A DNA stretch of 64,000 nucleotides from Oceanospirillaceae bacterium ASP10-02a (GTDB taxonomy: Bacteria > Pseudomonadota > Gammaproteobacteria > Pseudomonadales > Balneatricaceae): positions 1-64,000 of the forward strand of contig CAJIZL010000006.1 of the NCBI GenBank assembly GCA_905182035.1, in the 5' to 3' direction. Shown piece by piece: positions 1 through 8,463 of the stretch. The notes beneath the pieces were generated by a model, which was given only the letters and a program-made list of their open reading frames with translations, did no database searches and was not told the origin of the DNA. Position 1 is the first letter of the stretch, and every line of letters starts with the position of its first letter. The translations under genes were made by a program, and so were the position numbers.

Positions 1-1
1 T

Positions 2-514
2 GCTCCTGTCTTTCTTTCTGTTGCAGCGGCTCACGAGCTTATGCAGCGCCAATGGAAGGGCAATTGTCGTGAGTTGCGCAATCTAGTAGAGCGCATGAGT
101 ATCTTGTACCCAGGCAGCGAAATTACCTTGCAAAATCTCCAGCCCGGCGCTCCTATGCTGGTATCAGAAATGATGGCAGTGGAGGGTCAGGCCGAATTAG
201 CTTTGCACCCCCAGGCAGCTGCAAGCACACCTATGGCTTCAGCGGTGGCTGTTCCTCCAAGCTTATTTGATCCCCTAATAGTTGATGACGAGCCTGTTAA
301 CACTCAAGAATTAGCCGACGTATTGGTGTCTTGCATAGACATTAGCCAAGGGTGTGACCTTAAACAGCAGTTAATTGCGGTGGAAACCCAGCTCATCCAA
401 AAAGCGCTCGATGCAACGTTAGGTAATGTAAGTAAGGCCTCGGAACTGCTAAGTGTCAGGCGTACGACATTGATCGAAAAAATCAAGAAGTACCAGCTAC
501 AAGAAGCCAGTTAA
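2..514 (+). CDS. fleQ: FleQ/FlrA-type sigma-54 flagellar master regulator, C-terminal part
   Basis: The reading frame is open from base 2, so the gene starts upstream of the window and only about 170 C-terminal residues are present. The first part carries the end of an AAA+ sigma-54 activator domain (GNCRELRNLVER, the counterpart of the usual GNVREL motif). The last 50 residues form a Fis-type helix-turn-helix ending in RRTTLIEKIKKY, very like the FleQ C-terminus. FleQ-type proteins switch on class II flagellar genes with RpoN. The position directly before a FleR-type gene and fliE supports the call over other enhancer-binding proteins. The ATG at 41 is internal and not a start. Confidence 0.88.
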   Translation, partial: APVFLSVAAAHELMQRQWKGNCRELRNLVERMSILYPGSEITLQNLQPGAPMLVSEMMAVEGQAELALHPQAAASTPMASAVAVPPSLFDPLIVDDEPVNTQELADVLVSCIDISQGCDLKQQLIAVETQLIQKALDATLGNVSKASELLSVRRTTLIEKIKKYQLQEAS

Positions 515-607
515 TGTTGACGTAATGTCGTCGATCTTCTTGTAAAAGCGCTCATTTTATTAACAAAAAACCTTTTAAAACAACATTTTAAGTTATGTTG
601 GTGTTTG

Positions 608-623
608 TGGCATCAAAATTGCA
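608..623 (+). promoter_or_regulatory. sigma-54 promoter of fleR-fliE
   Basis: TGGCATCAAAATTGCA matches the -24/-12 consensus TGGCACG-N4-TTGCA, with the invariant GG (609-610) and GC (621-622) exactly ten bases apart. Transcription would start near 634. That leaves too short a leader for the ATG at 646 and supports the start at 679. FleQ, encoded just upstream, is the natural activator. Confidence 0.75.
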
Positions 624-678
624 TTTAAGTTTGTGAATAGTTTTTATGCCCTTTGGCAAACCACAAACGGAATCAATG

Positions 679-2133
679 ATGGCCAACACTAACGCAACAG
701 TCGCATTACTAGATAGCCAGGATACTGGCCTAGATATGCTTGCCGAAATGGCGAGTAGTGCCGGCATGGTGGCGTTGCCAGCCCACGACTTAAGCGAATT
801 GGCAGTTTTGTTGATCCGTAGCCAGATTGATTTGTTGGTCATCAATGCCACCAGCTTACAAATACCCTTGGCCTCCGTCTTTAAACAATTAGCTGCCTCA
901 CTGCACCGTGCTAGCGTGCTGGTGTTGGTTGAAGCTAACGATGTCGCCACGGCCGTGGAAGCGATGGCCTTAGGCGCCAAGAACGTACTCACTCTCCCCA
1001 TTGAACCCGGCCGCTTTAAGCGCTATTTAGGCCAGCTCTTAGCCAGCCAACCAGATGGTTTTATCTGCCGAGACATTCGTAGCCAACAGCTGTTAGCGCT
1101 GTCTGAGCGGGTTGCACAAACCGATGTCACTGTTCTTATTGGCGGTGAGTCTGGTGCGGGCAAAGAAGTATTAGCTAAGCATATTCACCAAGCATCACCT
1201 AGATTTAAAGGTGAGTTTGTGGCGGTTAACTGCGCATCGATTCCAGAAACTATGCTGGAAGATATGCTTTTTGGCCACGAGAAGGGTTCCTTTACGGGGG
1301 CTCATCAGCGTTATTTAGGTTTGTTTGAACAGGCGCAGGGTGGCACTTTATTTTTGGACGAAGTGGGCGAACTGCCATTTTCTTTACAGGCCAAGTTGCT
1401 GCGAGTAGTGCAAGAAAAGGAACTTAAGCGCTTGGGTGGCACAGAAGTCATTAAGCTAGACGCGCGTATTATCGCCGCTACCAACCGCAATTTAAAAAAA
1501 GAAGTCGTAGAGAAGCGTTTTAGAGAAGACCTTTATTACCGTTTAAACGTATTCCCTCTTAAGTTATTACCCCTTAAAGAACGGGCCGAAGATATTTTAC
1601 CCATTGCTCAATTCTTGTTGCAACGTCACCGTGGCACTATGGGCGCAATGGCGGTTAATGCTCAGTTCGATAAAGCGGTATTGGAGTTTTTACAATCTTA
1701 CTCTTGGCCTGGCAACGTGCGAGAGCTAGAAAACGTGGTTCAGCGTGCCTTGGTGCTAGCAGTGGGAGGCTCTATTGGGCTGGAACATTTGCTAGTGGAT
1801 GGTGGGCTGGATGACTTTATGGAGCAAATCCCAAACCTTGGCCTCGTGCAAAACCGTAGCTCGATGCCACAAGCCTTGGAACAAACAGAAGAGCTAGAGA
1901 ACCACCAAGTATATCAAGCAACGGGTACGGATGGTGGCTTCGTTGGGCAAGACCTACAAAATCGTGGTTTGTCTGAAGTGGCGCGAGACAGTGAACAAAA
2001 GATGATTATTAATACCTTGGATCGCCTGAATGGCAGCCGCAAAGACGCCGCTCTTGAATTGGGTGTTAGCCCACGAACTTTACGTTATAAGCTAGCCAAG
2101 ATGAAAGATCTTGGTATGGCCATCCCTAGCTAA
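679..2133 (+). CDS. fleR: FleR/FlrC-type sigma-54 activator with degenerate receiver
   Basis: A 484-residue enhancer-binding protein. Residues 1-115 have receiver-like length and hydrophobic pattern. Next come an AAA+ domain with Walker A GGESGAGKE (155-163), the sigma-54 contact loop GSFTGA (203-208) and Walker B TLFLDE, and a C-terminal Fis-type HTH (GVSPRTLRYKLAKM). In the receiver the acidic pair is S13-Q14, the phospho-acceptor position is A57 (next to N56), the conserved Thr is V84 and the conserved Lys is L106, so phosphorylation looks impossible. No fleS kinase gene lies between fleQ and this gene. The start at 679 is chosen because ACGGA (667-671) is well spaced from it; 646 and 676 are in-frame alternatives, but 646 is only 12 bases from the predicted transcription start. 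It probably activates fliE and downstream genes. Confidence 0.85.
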   Translation: MANTNATVALLDSQDTGLDMLAEMASSAGMVALPAHDLSELAVLLIRSQIDLLVINATSLQIPLASVFKQLAASLHRASVLVLVEANDVATAVEAMALGAKNVLTLPIEPGRFKRYLGQLLASQPDGFICRDIRSQQLLALSERVAQTDVTVLIGGESGAGKEVLAKHIHQASPRFKGEFVAVNCASIPETMLEDMLFGHEKGSFTGAHQRYLGLFEQAQGGTLFLDEVGELPFSLQAKLLRVVQEKELKRLGGTEVIKLDARIIAATNRNLKKEVVEKRFREDLYYRLNVFPLKLLPLKERAEDILPIAQFLLQRHRGTMGAMAVNAQFDKAVLEFLQSYSWPGNVRELENVVQRALVLAVGGSIGLEHLLVDGGLDDFMEQIPNLGLVQNRSSMPQALEQTEELENHQVYQATGTDGGFVGQDLQNRGLSEVARDSEQKMIINTLDRLNGSRKDAALELGVSPRTLRYKLAKMKDLGMAIPS

Positions 2134-2146
2134 AGAGAAATAACAT

Positions 2147-2482
2147 ATGAATGTAAATAGCGCAAACTCAATGCAGGGCATGATCAACCAGATGCGTATC
2201 ATGGCCAGCCAATCACAGACACAGTCACCAGGTATTGGTGGTGTAAACCAAGCGGAAGGTGCTTCTAGCTTTGGCGAAGCATTATCTTCTAGCCTGAAAT
2301 CTGTAAATGAAACTCAAATGACGGCTAAGAGCATGGCTGAAGCTTACGACCGTGGCGCAGATATCCCTTTAGCAGACGTTATGTTAAGTATGCAGAAATC
2401 GTCTATGGCTTATCAGGCTACTCTACAGGTGAGAAACAAAGTGTTGTCCGCCTACCAAGACATCATGAAGATGCCAGTTTAA
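2147..2482 (+). CDS. fliE: flagellar hook-basal body protein FliE
   Basis: A 111-residue protein of the usual FliE size, with a variable Ser/Gln-rich N-terminal half. The conserved C-terminal half contains the SFGEAL and PLADVMLSMQKSSMAYQ segments and ends in the typical VRNKVLSAYQDIMKMPV region. FliE joins the MS ring to the proximal rod and is exported by the flagellar type III apparatus. It starts 14 bases after the fleR stop, so it is probably co-transcribed with fleR from the sigma-54 promoter at 608. AAAGAGA precedes the ATG. Confidence 0.96.
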   Translation: MNVNSANSMQGMINQMRIMASQSQTQSPGIGGVNQAEGASSFGEALSSSLKSVNETQMTAKSMAEAYDRGADIPLADVMLSMQKSSMAYQATLQVRNKVLSAYQDIMKMPV

Positions 2483-2526
2483 CTTCTCAATAAATAACAA
2501 TAACGACAAAGTTTTAGGATGATCCC

Positions 2527-4272
2527 ATGGCAGAGACAACAATGAATCAAGCGGCATTACCACCAGGTGCAGTTAATCCTGGGCAATCCGTACCACAAGG
2601 TATATGGGCTGAATTTTTGGCGCAACCTGCTGTACGTCGTACCTTACCCTTAGCCGTTACTGTGTTTGCTTTGTTGGTGATGGTGATGGTGTACATGTCG
2701 TTAAATAAGGCAAGTTACCGACCATTATTTCCAGGCATGAGCGGGGTGGATCAGGCTGCCGCTTTTGAAAGCTTACAAAAAGCTGGTATGACGGTAGAAA
2801 TTGATGCTGCCACTGGCTCCGTGAGTGTGCCTAATGATCTCTATCATCAGGCCAAAATGGTGTTGGCTAGCCAAGGTATACCTGCCACGTCTACAGATGG
2901 ATTTGCCATGATCCGTGAACAGCAGTCTATGGGTACCAGCCAGTTTATCGAACAAAAGCGTTACCAATTAGCCATTGAAGAAGAATTGGCACATTCAATT
3001 AGCAGTATTCAAGCAGTACAAGCAGCCCGAGTGCACCTTGCAGTGCCTAAACAATCTGTATTTGTACGCGACCGTGTTGAACCAACCGCGTCGGTGATTT
3101 TGACCTTGGCTCAAGGGCGTCGTTTGTCTGAGGCCCAAGCTCAGGCCGTGGTGCACATGGTGGCTTCCAGTGTGCCCTACTTAGAGGCTCAAAATGTTTC
3201 TGTAGTGGACCAATTTGGTAATTTATTGGCAAATGATCAGGACTTAAGTGGCCTAGGTATGAGCGATAAGCAGTTAAGTTATCGTAATAAGCTGGAAAAA
3301 ATGTACCAGCAACGTATTCAGTCATTGCTAGGCCCGTTGGTAGGTGCCAATAAGTTGCGTGCAGAAGTAAATGCCGATATGGACTTTACGGTGCAGGAAA
3401 TGACGCAAGAGAATTTTAATCCCAATACTATTGCCATCCGAAGTGAACAGCTTAGTAAAGGGGAAGGCAGTCAATCGGGTGTCTCAGGTCAGGGTGTGCC
3501 TGGTGCCTTATCTAATGAGCCACCTTTAGATCCAGTTATGCAAGAAAATCAAACTGAAACAACTTCTGTGACTGAAAGTGGCTTGACGGGGGGAGATTCC
3601 TCAGGAGCTCTTAACCGTACGCGTAATTATGAAATCGACCGTACTATTCAGCATACCAAGCTTGCTACGGGTGAGCTACAACGGCTAAGTATCTCAGTGG
3701 TTATCGATGAACCGTTCACCACTAACGATGAAGGCGAACAGGTGCGTCAGCCACTAACAGAAAATCAAATTGAACGCTTTCAAAGCCTGGTTAAAACAGC
3801 TGTCGGTTTTGATGAACAGCGTGGTGACAATGTGACTGTGTTGGGCATGGCATTTCAGATAGAAGCAGCAATTCCACCAACACCTATGTGGGAACAAACT
3901 TGGGCGCAGGATTTAGTGCGCCAAGTCTTGATAGCTCTGCTGGCTTTGATATTTATCCTAGTGGTGCTTAGGCCGGCAATTAAAAAGCTGGTGAGTGCTG
4001 AGGTGGTGGTTCAGGGCAGTGGTGCAGGTGTGCAATTTGGCCCTGATGGACAACCTCTTGCCGAGGCAGCTGAAGAAGAAGTAATGATTGAGGGTGAAAC
4101 CTTAGAAGAAATGAAGGCGAGAATGCGCCCGAAGAAGTCTTCTGTATCCATGGATATGTTAGATACTGCCAACAGTTATGATGATAAAGTAGCGTTAATG
4201 CGCATGTTAGTTACAGAAGATTCTAAGCGCGTTGCTGGTGTCATGAGCAATTGGGTAAAGCAAGACCTTTAA
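2527..4272 (+). CDS. fliF: flagellar MS-ring protein FliF
   Basis: 581 residues, a normal FliF length. A transmembrane helix lies at about residues 38-58. Ring-building motifs follow (YRPLFPGM; the VQAARVHLAVPKQSVFVRD region). A Gly/Ser-rich loop sits around residues 310-365 and a second transmembrane segment near 463-485. The C-terminal tail (DKVALMRMLVTEDSKRVAGV) is the FliG-binding segment. FliF forms the MS ring in the inner membrane around the export gate. AGGATG precedes the ATG at a good distance, and fliG follows after 48 bases. Confidence 0.98.
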   Translation: MAETTMNQAALPPGAVNPGQSVPQGIWAEFLAQPAVRRTLPLAVTVFALLVMVMVYMSLNKASYRPLFPGMSGVDQAAAFESLQKAGMTVEIDAATGSVSVPNDLYHQAKMVLASQGIPATSTDGFAMIREQQSMGTSQFIEQKRYQLAIEEELAHSISSIQAVQAARVHLAVPKQSVFVRDRVEPTASVILTLAQGRRLSEAQAQAVVHMVASSVPYLEAQNVSVVDQFGNLLANDQDLSGLGMSDKQLSYRNKLEKMYQQRIQSLLGPLVGANKLRAEVNADMDFTVQEMTQENFNPNTIAIRSEQLSKGEGSQSGVSGQGVPGALSNEPPLDPVMQENQTETTSVTESGLTGGDSSGALNRTRNYEIDRTIQHTKLATGELQRLSISVVIDEPFTTNDEGEQVRQPLTENQIERFQSLVKTAVGFDEQRGDNVTVLGMAFQIEAAIPPTPMWEQTWAQDLVRQVLIALLALIFILVVLRPAIKKLVSAEVVVQGSGAGVQFGPDGQPLAEAAEEEVMIEGETLEEMKARMRPKKSSVSMDMLDTANSYDDKVALMRMLVTEDSKRVAGVMSNWVKQDL

Positions 4273-4320
4273 GGTTTGCCAATACCACGGCGACAGCGAG
4301 TTTAGAGACGAGAAAGCACT

Positions 4321-5370
4321 ATGGCTGATAAAAAAGAAAACAAAGAACCGACCATCGACTTAAAGGACGATGCGGAGTTTAAAACCTTATCCAAAACCCA
4401 AAAGACCGCTATTATTATGATGGTTTTGGGAGAGGAAGAGGCGGCGAACGTCATCATGCATCTACCACCGCGTGAAGTGCAGCATTTAGGTGCGGCTATG
4501 GTGTCTGTGGCTAACGTTTCGCAAGGCGCGGTAGATCTTGTGCTGGATGAATTCGTCTTGACCATGAAACAACAAACCAACCTGTCTATGGGCACCAGCG
4601 ATTACGTACAACGAGTGCTGACCAAAGCCTTGGGTGAGGACAAAGCAGCCAGTGTGCTTAATCGAATTATTCCTACACAGGCAAGCGGCGGGTTAGACAT
4701 CCTTAACTGGATGGACTCCCGGTCTATTGCCGAGATGATTCGTGGCGAACACCCACAAATAATTTCTATTATTATATCGTTCTTAGAGCATGAGCTAGCT
4801 GCCGACGTGCTGCACTATTTGCCAGAAGAGTTGCGCCCAGAAATTATTATGCGAGTGGCGCAGATGGAGACCATTCAGCCAGAAGCTTTAGAAGAACTTG
4901 AGACCATCATGCAGAAACAGTTTACCAGCAACTCTGCAGTAAAGTCGTCCAATGTGGGTGGTGTAACGCAGGCGGCTAAGATCATGAACTTCACTAAGTC
5001 TGAAATGGAAACCAAAATCATGGGTGACCTCATGAATCGTGATGAAGACCTCACCACCCGCATTCAGGATAATATGTTTGTATTTGATAACCTTGAGGGC
5101 GTTGACGCTCGCAGTATTCAGGTACTTATTCGTAACATCGAATCAGATCAGCTGATGGTGGCCTTAAAGGGTGCTGATGATCTAGTTAAAGATAAGTTTT
5201 TGGAGAACATGTCTAAACGTGCTGGTGAGCTCTTCCTTGACGATATGGAGGCTAAAGGCCCCATGCGTATAAGTGAAGTGGAAGCAGCTCAAAAGGACAT
5301 CCTTCGTACAGCGAGACGTTTGTCTGATGATGGTGAAATGATGTTAGGTGGTGGAGCTGATTTTGTCTGA
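4321..5370 (+). CDS. fliG: flagellar motor switch protein FliG
   Basis: 349 residues, slightly longer than many FliG proteins because of a Lys/Glu-rich N-terminus. It has the EHPQ motif of the middle domain. The C-terminal torque helix (SKRAGELFLDDMEAKGPMR) retains the charged residues known to interact with the stator in other FliG proteins: Arg, Asp-Asp and Arg. It sits between the MS ring and FliM/FliN and transmits torque and direction. Its last codons overlap the start of fliH, indicating coupled translation. Confidence 0.98.
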   Translation: MADKKENKEPTIDLKDDAEFKTLSKTQKTAIIMMVLGEEEAANVIMHLPPREVQHLGAAMVSVANVSQGAVDLVLDEFVLTMKQQTNLSMGTSDYVQRVLTKALGEDKAASVLNRIIPTQASGGLDILNWMDSRSIAEMIRGEHPQIISIIISFLEHELAADVLHYLPEELRPEIIMRVAQMETIQPEALEELETIMQKQFTSNSAVKSSNVGGVTQAAKIMNFTKSEMETKIMGDLMNRDEDLTTRIQDNMFVFDNLEGVDARSIQVLIRNIESDQLMVALKGADDLVKDKFLENMSKRAGELFLDDMEAKGPMRISEVEAAQKDILRTARRLSDDGEMMLGGGADFV

Positions 5371-6505
5371 TAATGTAGTTATACATAGCCTTGCCGGCGA
5401 TTATCAGGCGTGGGACACGCCCCTAGCCGGAGCTGGGGTCGATTTCTCTCCCTTCTTTTCTCTTACGTCGCCTGAGAAAATCCCACAAAAAGATGATTTT
5501 TCTCCAGCTGAAGTATCTGTAGTGAGCCAGGCTCAGGCAAAAAATGAAGATTGGCAGGTGTTTGATGCGCCCCATGAAGAAGCTAGTTTTTCTGCTGCTG
5601 TCGAAGATGGTGTTGGTGAATCACCACAAATGATGAGTGCCGGCCAAGCAGAAGGTTATGACGCCGGTTATCAAGACGGTTATGACAAGGGCTTTGCCTT
5701 GGGTCAGTCTGAAGGTGAAACTAAGGGTATTGAAGCTGGTCAGCAACAAACTCAGGCTTTAGAAGAGCAACGTAACCAAGACATGAAAGTGGCGTTAGGG
5801 CATTTAGCTCAAGTGACTGAGACTTTATCTGATGAATTACTTCAGCCCATGCAAACCTTGGCCTTGCACTTAGCCAAGCAGTTAGTGCGTGGTGAATTAA
5901 GTTTATCCTCAAAAGCTATTGAGCGTTTAATTATGCTGAGTATGGAACAGCTTCAAATTACCCAGTCTACTATCCAAGTACATATGAACCCCTTCGAATT
6001 TGAACGCTTGCAACAACATAATGGCTTGCCAGACCAGGTTGTATTACAGCCAAGTAAAGACGTGTCTATGGGCAGCGTTAAAGTAGAACACGCAGATAGT
6101 TGGGTGGAAGATTTAATGGAAGATCGTTTGGCCCAAATATCTCAGCAAGCATTTGGTTTTGTAGATAAAAAATTTGTTGATCCTATACAAGAGATTGAGC
6201 CAGAGATCGAGTCAGAGATTGAACCTGAGATTAAGTCAGAGGTTGAGTCAGAGATTGAACCTGAGATTAAGTCAGAGATGGAGTCGGAGTTAAAACCAGA
6301 AATAGAATTAGAATCAGAAATGGAACCGAAAGATCTTCAAGACCTTTCGGCAGAGCCGGCACAAGAACAGGCTGAAGCGCCTGAGCTTAATGAGCAACAA
6401 GACACTGAACTTGCGACGGATGACTTGGAAGAAGTGCTTGAGGCCGATGCCTTGTTGACTGGTGTGCCAGATGAACATCTTAAGAGCCCTACTGAAGATG
6501 ACTAG
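5363..6505 (+). CDS. fliH: flagellar export apparatus protein FliH with acidic repeat tail
   Basis: About 380 residues from a TTG at 5363, which has GGTGGAG (5350-5356) six bases upstream and gives an MSDNVV start overlapping fliG by 8 bases; GTG codons at 5348 and 5351 are in frame but less well placed. The middle has the GYDAGYQDGYDKGFALGQSEG glycine-repeat pattern typical of FliH, followed by the conserved FliI-binding domain. FliH is the peripheral stalk and regulator of the FliI ATPase. After about residue 270 there is an unusual tail of alternating Glu-Ile/Val-Pro or Ser units (6187-6340) followed by more acidic sequence, making it clearly longer than typical FliH. Confidence 0.93.
   Translation: MSDNVVIHSLAGDYQAWDTPLAGAGVDFSPFFSLTSPEKIPQKDDFSPAEVSVVSQAQAKNEDWQVFDAPHEEASFSAAVEDGVGESPQMMSAGQAEGYDAGYQDGYDKGFALGQSEGETKGIEAGQQQTQALEEQRNQDMKVALGHLAQVTETLSDELLQPMQTLALHLAKQLVRGELSLSSKAIERLIMLSMEQLQITQSTIQVHMNPFEFERLQQHNGLPDQVVLQPSKDVSMGSVKVEHADSWVEDLMEDRLAQISQQAFGFVDKKFVDPIQEIEPEIESEIEPEIKSEVESEIEPEIKSEMESELKPEIELESEMEPKDLQDLSAEPAQEQAEAPELNEQQDTELATDDLEEVLEADALLTGVPDEHLKSPTEDD
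6187..6340 (+). repeat. acidic repeat coding region in fliH
   Basis: Degenerate short repeats encode units such as EIEPEI, ESEIEPEIKSE and EMESELKPE. The DNA units (variants of gagattgaacctgagatt and aagtcagag) are similar enough that slippage or unequal exchange could change copy number. The segment adds a strongly negative extension to FliH just before the fliI start. Confidence 0.8.
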
Positions 6506-7868
6506 CTTAGCCGATAAGTTGTCTCAAAGCCTTGGGCAAGTTCAACTCCAGCACGCACGATCACAAGGTGTGTTGACGCGTGTGGTTGGGTTAACTTTGG
6601 AGGCCACTGGTGTGAACGCACCCGTGGGGTCCTACTGCGATATTATTGGCCCTAATGGGACAACACTCATGGCGGAAGTTGTGGGGTTTGGTGACGGCAA
6701 ATTATTGCTAATGCCTTTTGGAAGTGTGCAGGGTATTGCTGCCGGTTTTAAAGTGAAGCCGCAATTGCAATCACAAAATACTGCTATGAGCAGGTCTATG
6801 CTAGGCCGTGTTTTAGATGGTATGGGCCAGCCACTTGATGGTGGACCAGATATTGTGGCAGAAGAATACCGCAGTATTTTGGGACAATCTATTAACCCAC
6901 TGAAGCGCAGGCCTATTGATCAAGCTTTAGACGTAGGTGTGCGCAGTATTAACGCACTTCTTACGGTAGGTTGTGGCCAGAGATTAGGTTTGATGGCAGG
7001 TTCGGGTGTGGGTAAAAGCATCCTCATGGGCATGATGACACGATTTACTCAAGCGGAAGTGATTGTGATTGGTCTTATAGGCGAGCGTGGGCGAGAAGTT
7101 CAAGAATTTGTACTCGACTCATTGGGAGAAGAAGGACTTGCTCGCTCTGTAGTTGTTGCGGCCCCTGGTGATACGTCTCCGGTCACACGATTGCACGCAG
7201 CAAGGCTGGCCACCACCATTGCAGAATTTTTTAGAGACCAAGGCAAGTCAGTTTTGTTATTAATGGACTCTATTTCCCGGGTGGCACAGGCGCAACGTGA
7301 AATTGGCTTGGCTGTTGGCGAGCCACCTACCACTAAGGGCTACCCGCCCTCGGTGTTTACCCTAATTCCCAATTTAATGGAGCGAGCCGGCAATGGGCAC
7401 GAAGACAGCCAGGGTGCTATTACTGCTTTTTATACAGTATTGGCAGAAGGCGATGATCAGCAAGACCCAGTAGTTGACGCAGCTCGATCTGTATTAGACG
7501 GGCATATTGTGCTGAGCCGTGAGTTAGCCAGCGTTGGTCATTACCCGGCCATAGATATTAATCAATCTATTAGCCGTTTAGCTCCAGCGCTACAGGGCCT
7601 AGGACAAAAGCAGGCTGGCCAACAGCTACGCCAGTGGCTAAACAGCTACGCTGATAATAAAGATTTAGTCACCGTGGGCGCTTATCAGGCAGGAAAAAAT
7701 ATTCTTTTAGACCAAGCGTTAGATAAAAAGCTAGATATGGATCGATTCTTGCAACAAGGAATGCATGACTCGTGTGATATGGCAACGAGCTTGGATCATT
7801 TACAAATCCTTGCGCAACCGCCACAACACGAATTCCAGCAATCGGAAACCCTGCAGGCCATGCCTTAA
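6498..7868 (+). CDS. fliI: flagellum-specific ATPase FliI
   Basis: 456 residues from the ATG at 6498, which overlaps the fliH end by 8 bases; the in-frame ATG at 6462 lies deeper in fliH and would add a non-conserved extension. Walker A (GSGVGKS) lies near residue 167. GLIGERGREV, LLLMDSISRVAQAQREI (Walker B) and the PPTTKGYPPSVFT segment are all typical of FliI/F1-beta-like type III ATPases. FliI energises and times delivery of substrates to the FlhA/FlhB gate and works with FliH and FliJ, both encoded alongside. Confidence 0.98.
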   Translation: MTSLADKLSQSLGQVQLQHARSQGVLTRVVGLTLEATGVNAPVGSYCDIIGPNGTTLMAEVVGFGDGKLLLMPFGSVQGIAAGFKVKPQLQSQNTAMSRSMLGRVLDGMGQPLDGGPDIVAEEYRSILGQSINPLKRRPIDQALDVGVRSINALLTVGCGQRLGLMAGSGVGKSILMGMMTRFTQAEVIVIGLIGERGREVQEFVLDSLGEEGLARSVVVAAPGDTSPVTRLHAARLATTIAEFFRDQGKSVLLLMDSISRVAQAQREIGLAVGEPPTTKGYPPSVFTLIPNLMERAGNGHEDSQGAITAFYTVLAEGDDQQDPVVDAARSVLDGHIVLSRELASVGHYPAIDINQSISRLAPALQGLGQKQAGQQLRQWLNSYADNKDLVTVGAYQAGKNILLDQALDKKLDMDRFLQQGMHDSCDMATSLDHLQILAQPPQHEFQQSETLQAMP

Positions 7869-7912
7869 CGACACGTTAATGCTGCGTCGGCAGCATAAAG
7901 CGGAGTAGGATT

Positions 7913-8356
7913 ATGACTATCAGCAAAATGGATCGATTTGCCAGTTTGGGTAAAATACAGTACCAACAATACCAGCAAGCACTCGAAAGCGAGCAGCAGG
8001 TTAGGGAGATGATTGAAAGCATTGACGCTTCGGTAGCTCAAGTACGCCAATACCAACAAGACTATCAACAAGACTTAATCAACTTGCAAGAAGGCACTAG
8101 TACCACTGAGAAGCTGGTGCGAACGCGAAAGTTTTTACAGCAGTTAATGCAAATGGAAGTGGATCAATTGCGCCAACGCCAAGATCTGGATCAGAAGTTG
8201 CAGCACGCACAGGCCCACACCATGCTCAAGTTACAAAAGTCTCGTATGAGTGACAAGCTTACAGAGAAGGCACACGTAGAGCAGCTGGCGGCAAACAAAG
8301 CCCTGGATACAAAACAAATGGATGCCCTTGCCACACAAATGTATAATCGCAGTTAA
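7913..8356 (+). CDS. fliJ: flagellar export chaperone/stalk protein FliJ
   Basis: A 147-residue, Gln-rich, almost wholly coiled-coil protein, the size and composition of FliJ, directly after fliI. FliJ inserts into the FliI hexamer, contacts FlhA and recycles export chaperones. GGAGTAGG lies just before the ATG. FliJ sequences diverge strongly, so the call rests on length, helical heptad pattern and position. It closes the fliE-fliJ transcription unit; a new sigma-54 promoter follows. Confidence 0.93.
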   Translation: MTISKMDRFASLGKIQYQQYQQALESEQQVREMIESIDASVAQVRQYQQDYQQDLINLQEGTSTTEKLVRTRKFLQQLMQMEVDQLRQRQDLDQKLQHAQAHTMLKLQKSRMSDKLTEKAHVEQLAANKALDTKQMDALATQMYNRS

Positions 8357-8367
8357 CTAATGTGCAT

Positions 8368-8383
8368 TGGAGCGATTCTTGCA
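8368..8383 (+). promoter_or_regulatory. sigma-54 promoter upstream of fliK
   Basis: TGGAGCGATTCTTGCA has GG (8369-8370) and GC (8381-8382) ten bases apart and the TTGCA -12 element. It differs from consensus at two positions of the -24 element. It lies in the fliJ-fliK gap, about 80 bases before fliK, and would drive fliK-fliLMNOPQR-flhB. Confidence 0.6.
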
Positions 8384-8405
8384 TAGTATTATGTGACAAT
8401 GCTGA

Positions 8406-8429
8406 AGAATAGCTGATTATGGCTATTCT
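8406..8429 (+). other. short hairpin in the fliK leader
   Basis: AGAATAGC (8406-8413) and GCTATTCT (8422-8429) form a perfect 8-bp stem with an 8-base loop, downstream of the predicted sigma-54 start site and upstream of fliK. No T-run follows, so it is not an intrinsic terminator. Its role is unknown. Confidence 0.35.
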
Positions 8430-8463
8430 GACGAATAACTGACACTAGTGCAGGCTGATTATT

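Noticed and set aside
6510-6517. GCCGATAA, identical to the -10 element of sigma-28 promoters
   Set aside because: It lies inside the fliI coding start, has no TAAA element 15 bases upstream, and is oriented into the middle of an operon.
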